Assembly (NCBI RefSeq): GCF_016801865.2 | Contig: NC_068937.1 | Span: 133,746,455-133,810,454, forward strand | Reading direction: 5' to 3' | DNA: 64,000 nt | Source of the DNA: Culex pipiens pallens | Lineage: Eukaryota; Arthropoda; Insecta; Diptera; Culicidae | In this document: piece by piece, positions 59,560 through 64,000 of the stretch | Numbering within the stretch: position 1 is the first letter of the stretch | How the letters are laid out: each line of letters begins with the position of its first letter | Program-made: the position numbers and the translations under genes | Notes under the pieces: model-generated | The model's database searches: none | What the model saw: only the letters and a program-made list of their open reading frames with translations | What the model was told of the DNA's origin: nothing

Positions 59560-59694
59560 TTAGTCAAACTCCAGGCCCCGCACGCCAAACTCCAGCCCGT
59601 CCTCGTCGTCGTAGTCAAACAGTGGCACCAGACGTTCCGTCGACGTGGAGTGGTGGTGCGTGCCGCCGCCGCCCAGCTCCGGGAACGCCCTCTG
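59560..59694 (-). CDS. In-frame open extension after the myosin stop codon
   Basis: Immediately after the TAA that ends the myosin frame, 44 codons remain open in the same frame and stop at TAA 59560-59562. The peptide is protein-like: RAFPELGGGGTHHHSTSTER, then an acidic hydrophobic end with LFDYDDEDG and GVRGLEFD. Base composition is as GC-rich as the exon before it and drops sharply after the second stop. This suggests translational readthrough, or an alternative transcript avoiding the first stop. Confidence 0.5.
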   Translation of the reverse strand, partial: QRAFPELGGGGTHHHSTSTERLVPLFDYDDEDGLEFGVRGLEFD

Positions 59695-62600
59695 TTACAC
59701 GGTCACCTCCATCCGGTTGCCCTTGCGCTGGACCCGGGTCTGGTTGTACGGGTTGTCCGCCAGGCCACCGCACTTGAACGTAAACACCACCGTCTGCTGG
59801 CCAAAGTTGGCCTCGAATCTATCGTGGGAAAACGAATTTCAATTGCAAAATCTACACACTCAACTTGAAATGAGCCTCACTCTGTGCTGATGACGATTTC
59901 CGGTGATTTGGCGGTCGCGTTCTGGATCACCAGGAACAGCTTCGTCACGATCTCGATCGAGTGTGCCGTTTGGAAGACGAAGTCGCCCTTCTTTTTGCCG
60001 ATTTCCGACTGCAAGAGAACGAGAAAATGCATTCGAAATTTTGAATGTTTAAAACTTCTTTTGAGACTTTTTTTTTGTTTTTTTTTTTTATAGATATTCA
60101 AAGATATATCTATACATCCTATAGGAATATTTCAGCAGTTAACGAAATATGGTAGTAAGTAAATTTTCAATATATATATAAAGTAATATTTTTCCCAAAA
60201 ACTAATAACTCTTCGCAATTTGTTATGTTCAGCTCATAAGTTTCCAGTCTTTGTCTCCTAAAACAAAAAAAGGGATTTTTACTTTTTATAAAATTTTAAT
60301 GATTGATTGATTAATGATTGAAAGTCGCAATATTTTGAGCGTAAACGCGAATAAAAATTGAAAATAACCCATTTAGTTTCCTATTTCCTATTTATTTCGA
60401 AAAAAAAATCTTGTCATGTATGAGCGTTTGAAATCTGCCACAGAAAAACAAAAATAATTATTAAAATCTCTTGTAATCGGCCGTAATATTAAATTAGTGG
60501 ACCCCTCGTGCTCCGTGATCGCTGGTTGGCTGGACGAATGATGAAATATTTCACCGTGATGTTCATGCCCAAACCTCGCGCATGATTTGTGCCTGTAAAT
60601 CGCTATTGCAACTACGAACAGACTCTTTTTAACGTTCTTGATGACTAACTTAAAATGTTTGTCATCTTTTGACTATAATGGTCTCACAACAATAATATTT
60701 AGATTTTTTGGTAGAACTGCTTTCTTTCTGAAAGAAGGCAGTGTTTTAAATTAGGTTATTAGAGCTAGACATACCCACGACGGAATAAGGGAGGGGGTTG
60801 GGGCGAGGAAGATGGGAGGTGGGTAGATATATCTAAACTACGCTGGGCGTTTGACTATCATTCGCGATGCCGGCTTTGGCATCTCCACTTTGTACTTTTA
60901 CATTTGCGCTCGCAACTTAGACCGCCTCTTCAGTTCCAGCTCCAATCTGTTTGACACTTTTTTAGTTTGTACCCCGTTAGTTGGTTAAAGTCAAACTAAA
61001 AAGTGACGAACTGTCAGTTTTTACACGCCGCTCACGCGGTTTATGGATGAGCCCTTATCAAAACAAACGTTTGGTAGTGTAAAAAGTGACCCCGTTCGTT
61101 TGACAACAATTGGTGTCAAACCATCGGAGTTTGAGTGTACCTTGTCAATCAGCAGGAAACCCGGAAGTGCCAGTTCGCTCGACACTTTGGCCGGAAGTGA
61201 ACAATCCATGCATCTCCTTGGTCGGTCAGCCACTTGCGAACGCGGGGTGTGACATCAGAGTCAAGCCCTTCTTCTTGTCTGTCGCCGGCTACTTTTCCGC
61301 TTCAAACCCGTCGGGTCTCCCCCCCCCCCCTCCCCCTCGCGTTAAAACTCGAAAAACGACCGATCACTGCGAGAGCTGCCGAGCGAGTGGCCATCTTTGA
61401 TTGCACTTTCTAAAATTCCTCGTTAGATGTCAAGCAAAACCAAAGACAAAAATATTTGCAGACTGGGAAACTTAATATTCATATGTTGTAAAAAGTAACA
61501 ATCTGGTCTATGGATTGAGGTCGAGTATAAGGCTTTCTAGGCCCAGTGAAAAAAATATAATTTAACTCAAAAATGACGAACTCCTCGTCACAGTGTCCTG
61601 ATGCAAACAATGATCGAGCTGTAGCTGTCACAGCCCTGCGAAGTATGTTGGCTGACATATCGGGCAGTCAGTCAAAAAAAACCAGCTAGAAGTCGCCTGA
61701 CAAAAAAATTTTGCTAGAAAGAGATAGGAAACCTGATGCAAACAAATGTCCAGCTGTCATGTAAACATACTTTGAATGTGTTGGTAAATTTCTGACTAGA
61801 AAGCCTTATTTATATATTTTTTTTATATAATTGATAAAATCTGCACCATTTACCTGGAACAAACATCCCGTGGGCGACTCGGACCGGTCCGACATGTTGG
61901 AGCTGTAATTGTCCTACAGAGGGGGCGGGAATCGGGTGCTCACACACACACACACACACGGATAAAAACACGCAACGGGAAGTGGTGGGTTTGTTACGCA
62001 CACAGAGATGGTCGGGAGAAGCGTGTATTTGTTTTGTTTGGTTCAAAGCGGGTTCGTTAGACGGCGAGGGGGTTTGTGGCGGGAGAAAAAAGAGAAGAGA
62101 AAAAAAAAACAAGAACACACACACGGGCTCTAAGAATTTTTGAACAACTATTTTTTAACTATTTGTTTAGCGGTTTTGTGTGCGCTGGGTGGTGCACGGT
62201 CTCTACTTGCGGAAATGGAGGGAATTGTGGGTCACTTACGGCTCGTATGTGGATCACGGCAATGTCGTCAAAGTACGGGCTCAGCGACATCCGGTAGATC
62301 TCGGAGGCCGGTATCCGGTACTTGATTTGCATCGTTTTCTGGTCCAGCAGCAGCATCGAGTTGGTCGAGACCACCAGCAGGATCGGGATGAACTGTGGGT
62401 TTGAAATTAGGTTAGGTTTTGCTCTGAGTAGCCGTCTTCGGAATAGGACCAACCTTCCCGCTCGATCGGGCGATCTTGTTTATGATGTCGGCAAACACGA
62501 CGTACTGGTCGTTGTGCTCGCAGCTGACCCGTTTCCACTGGACGTTTTGCCGCAGTCGGATGTAGTCGCCGTGGAAGGGGTGCGCCACCGTCCGGGGGTA

Positions 62601-64000
62601 CGAGATCTTGCGGTCCTTGAAGATGATGCTGGCGGTGACCTTTTCGCGCATCCGGTTCCGAGCCGGTTGGTCAAACGACTTCCGGTACTTGTAGCACCGC
62701 CACCGGTGGAAGATGTTTCGCAGCAGCTGGGACGTCTCGGCCAGGAAGGACGGCGCCGGGGGCCAATCGTGGCAGATGGGGCTCATGTTGTCGTGCGGCA
62801 GCCGCAGCAGCAGCGTCAGCAGGAACTCGCGCGTCTGGAAGAAAACGTTTTTGTTAGGGGGGCCTACTCTGTTGTAGTCGTACGTGCTACAAACCTTGAT
62901 CAGGACGAAAAATCGGCCAATCACCTGGACCGCCCAGTGTGCTTGCTTTTTGAACTCCACCACACGGATCTTCTCTCGTTCCTATAATAAGAGTTCAAAA
63001 AACACATTTTGTTAGTCTGTTGCGTCTGTGGTTTGAGAATACGTCAATTTGGTCGATGAGGCCAAATGTCCATAAAATTTAGAAACACGTGCTTCAAACG
63101 TCAACGATGCTGCCAACCAGGCAGCGAGAAACGTCACACCGGGAAGGCACTTTCAAATAGAGACGCGAGACAGAGGGCAAATTTTCACTTCGTTTCGAGA
63201 CGCAAGACGCAATCAGATTAAAATCAGATCAGTTTTGTAGGTCCAACGTGTTTTTATCCAACCGGAACCGAAAAATACAGTCCATCCAAGTGAATACAAA
63301 GTGAGGTTAAACAGAACTCACCCGCCACGTCCGCCAGAAGGCCGCAATCACCAGCTGGCTGCGCCGCAGGTCCAGAAAGTGTTTCCGCTTGGTGTAGCAC
63401 CGGTACGTCTTCTGGATGAGCACGGCCAGCTCGTTCAGGCGCACCTTCCGGAACTCGTCCAGCTCGTACACGGTGCGCGGACTGCGGATAAACACCTTCT
63501 TGCGGCCGATCGTGAACTCGGCCCCCGGCAGCGGTACGCTCCGGATGATGAGCGCCACCCCGTCGATGGTCGTTCCGGCGGCCAGGTGGGGCCACGTGTA
63601 CTGGCAGAGCAGCTTGTAGCGCTGGACGAAGCGCGCGTGCACCATGTTGAAGTAGTGCCCGTTGCGCCACAGGTTGATCAGCGGCATAAGACTGCATGGG
63701 ATGGGGTGGGATTTAGATGAGTTTGAGAAAGAATCCTGGGGGGGGTGACGACCTACCACATGTACCGCACCTGGTGCTGAACCAGGCCGAGCTCCAGCAT
63801 CTTGGGCTGCTTCAGCTCGTTCGGTTTGATGCAGAAGATGTAGTGGTTGTAGCGTTGCTCGAGCTGCTTCAGCAGCGTCTGCAGCGAGGTGCGTAGATTT
63901 GTACTCAAACTGGTCGGCGGTTTGCGGCCAACGGCACTGCCGCTGTACCGCTTGGGGTTGCCCTCCGGGAAGAGGCTGGCCACGATCGGCAGCTCGCAGT
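59695..64000 (-). CDS. Unconventional class I-type myosin heavy chain (Myo95E-like), partial
   Basis: An actin-based motor with a lipid-binding TH1 tail. The window holds the C-terminal part in eight minus-strand exons: A 64000-63757, B 63691-63322, C 62981-62895, D 62834-62454, E 62392-62240, F 61913-61854, G 60008-59881 and H 59818-59695. All junctions are GT/AG and phase-consistent. A and B cover the end of the motor (actin-binding region, FCIKPNE, HQVRYM, KVFIR) and the converter. An IQ-like segment (VLIQKTYRCYTKRKHFL) follows, then one or two weaker neck helices, and D-H encode TH1. Exon F encodes a short Ser-rich insert. The motor N-terminus is beyond the right edge. Resemblance to Drosophila Myo95E is from memory of class I features, so I give no symbol. 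Confidence 0.92.
60009..61527. other. Myosin intron, no nested gene seen
   Basis: Left part of the intron between exons F and G. 60900-61420 is GC-richer, with a C run at about 61320 and a 69-codon plus-strand open frame (61043-61252) that lacks family features. I do not annotate it as a gene. Confidence 0.45.
61528..61809. mobile_element. MITE with TAAGGCTTTCTAG termini, copy 2
   Basis: A 282-bp element bounded by TAAGGCTTTCTAG and CTAGAAAGCCTTA, now perfect inverted repeats. It is a relative of 31150-31419, with a small insertion near 61727-61745. Confidence 0.75.
61941..61959. repeat. CA microsatellite
   Basis: A run of about nine CA units inside the myosin intron between exons E and F. 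Confidence 0.9.
62982..63321. other. Myosin intron between exons B and C
   Basis: A 340-bp intron with ordinary splice sites (donor GTGAGT, acceptor ATTATAG). I see no nested feature. Confidence 0.7.

Noticed and set aside
59445..59777. Plus-strand 110-codon frame with a hydrophobic N-terminus
   Set aside because: It lies antisense to myosin exon H and its extension; Pro/Arg-rich translation typical of a shadow frame.
61043..61252. 69-codon plus-strand frame in a myosin intron
   Set aside because: No family resemblance; overlaps equally open frames in other phases.
1..64000. CRISPR arrays, prokaryotic operons or phage-like systems
   Set aside because: Nothing of this kind; the introns, snRNA genes and transposons are those of an insect nuclear genome.

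Overview
This is a gene-poor, repeat-rich stretch of an insect nuclear genome, most likely a Culex mosquito. The protein-coding genes are intron-bearing with GT/AG splice sites and arthropod-type products. Nearly all the space between exons is transposon-derived. A SINE made of two tRNA-like modules (4748-5162) matches the architecture of the Twin family described from Culex pipiens. Species-level identity is inference.

Five protein-coding genes can be supported. From left to right they are: nautilus, the MyoD-family muscle bHLH factor (minus, 3' part missing); a ChaC gamma-glutamylcyclotransferase (plus, three coding exons); Rpn9/PSMD13 of the 26S proteasome lid (minus, five exons, convergent with ChaC); an acid lipase of the lysosomal/gastric family (minus, first exon about 14 kb upstream of the second); and an unconventional class I-type myosin (minus, its motor N-terminus beyond the right edge). 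Two U1 snRNA genes are present, one inside ChaC intron 1 (plus) and one between the lipase and the myosin (minus).

Layout. 1-1325 has no recognisable gene. 1334-7505 is a degenerate hAT element with exact 8-bp target duplications that carries two nested retroposons. 7590-11632 holds nautilus exons 3-1. 12950-13545 is a degenerate tandem array, followed by an intact Ty1/copia element with identical LTRs (13571-17971). 18120-19271 is two abutting DNA elements. 20100-23160 is the presumed 5' region of ChaC, whose exons lie at 23161-29142. Rpn9 fills 29590-32920. 33000-37790 is intergenic with a hAT element and a 515-bp palindrome. The lipase spans 37792-53683, and its first intron contains a 2.6-kb long-TIR element and a 5'-truncated non-LTR retrotransposon bracketed by about 1.2-kb direct repeats. 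55392-64000 is the myosin region with its possible alternative 3' ends and the second U1 gene.

The genes do not form a pathway: they are independent housekeeping and developmental genes. The observations I rate highest are a 44-codon protein-like open extension after the myosin TAA stop, two further 3' exons in the same splice phase as the last myosin exon, and the retrotransposon whose A-tail abuts a repeat of more than 1 kb that also precedes its truncated 5' end, which may be an extremely long target-site duplication.
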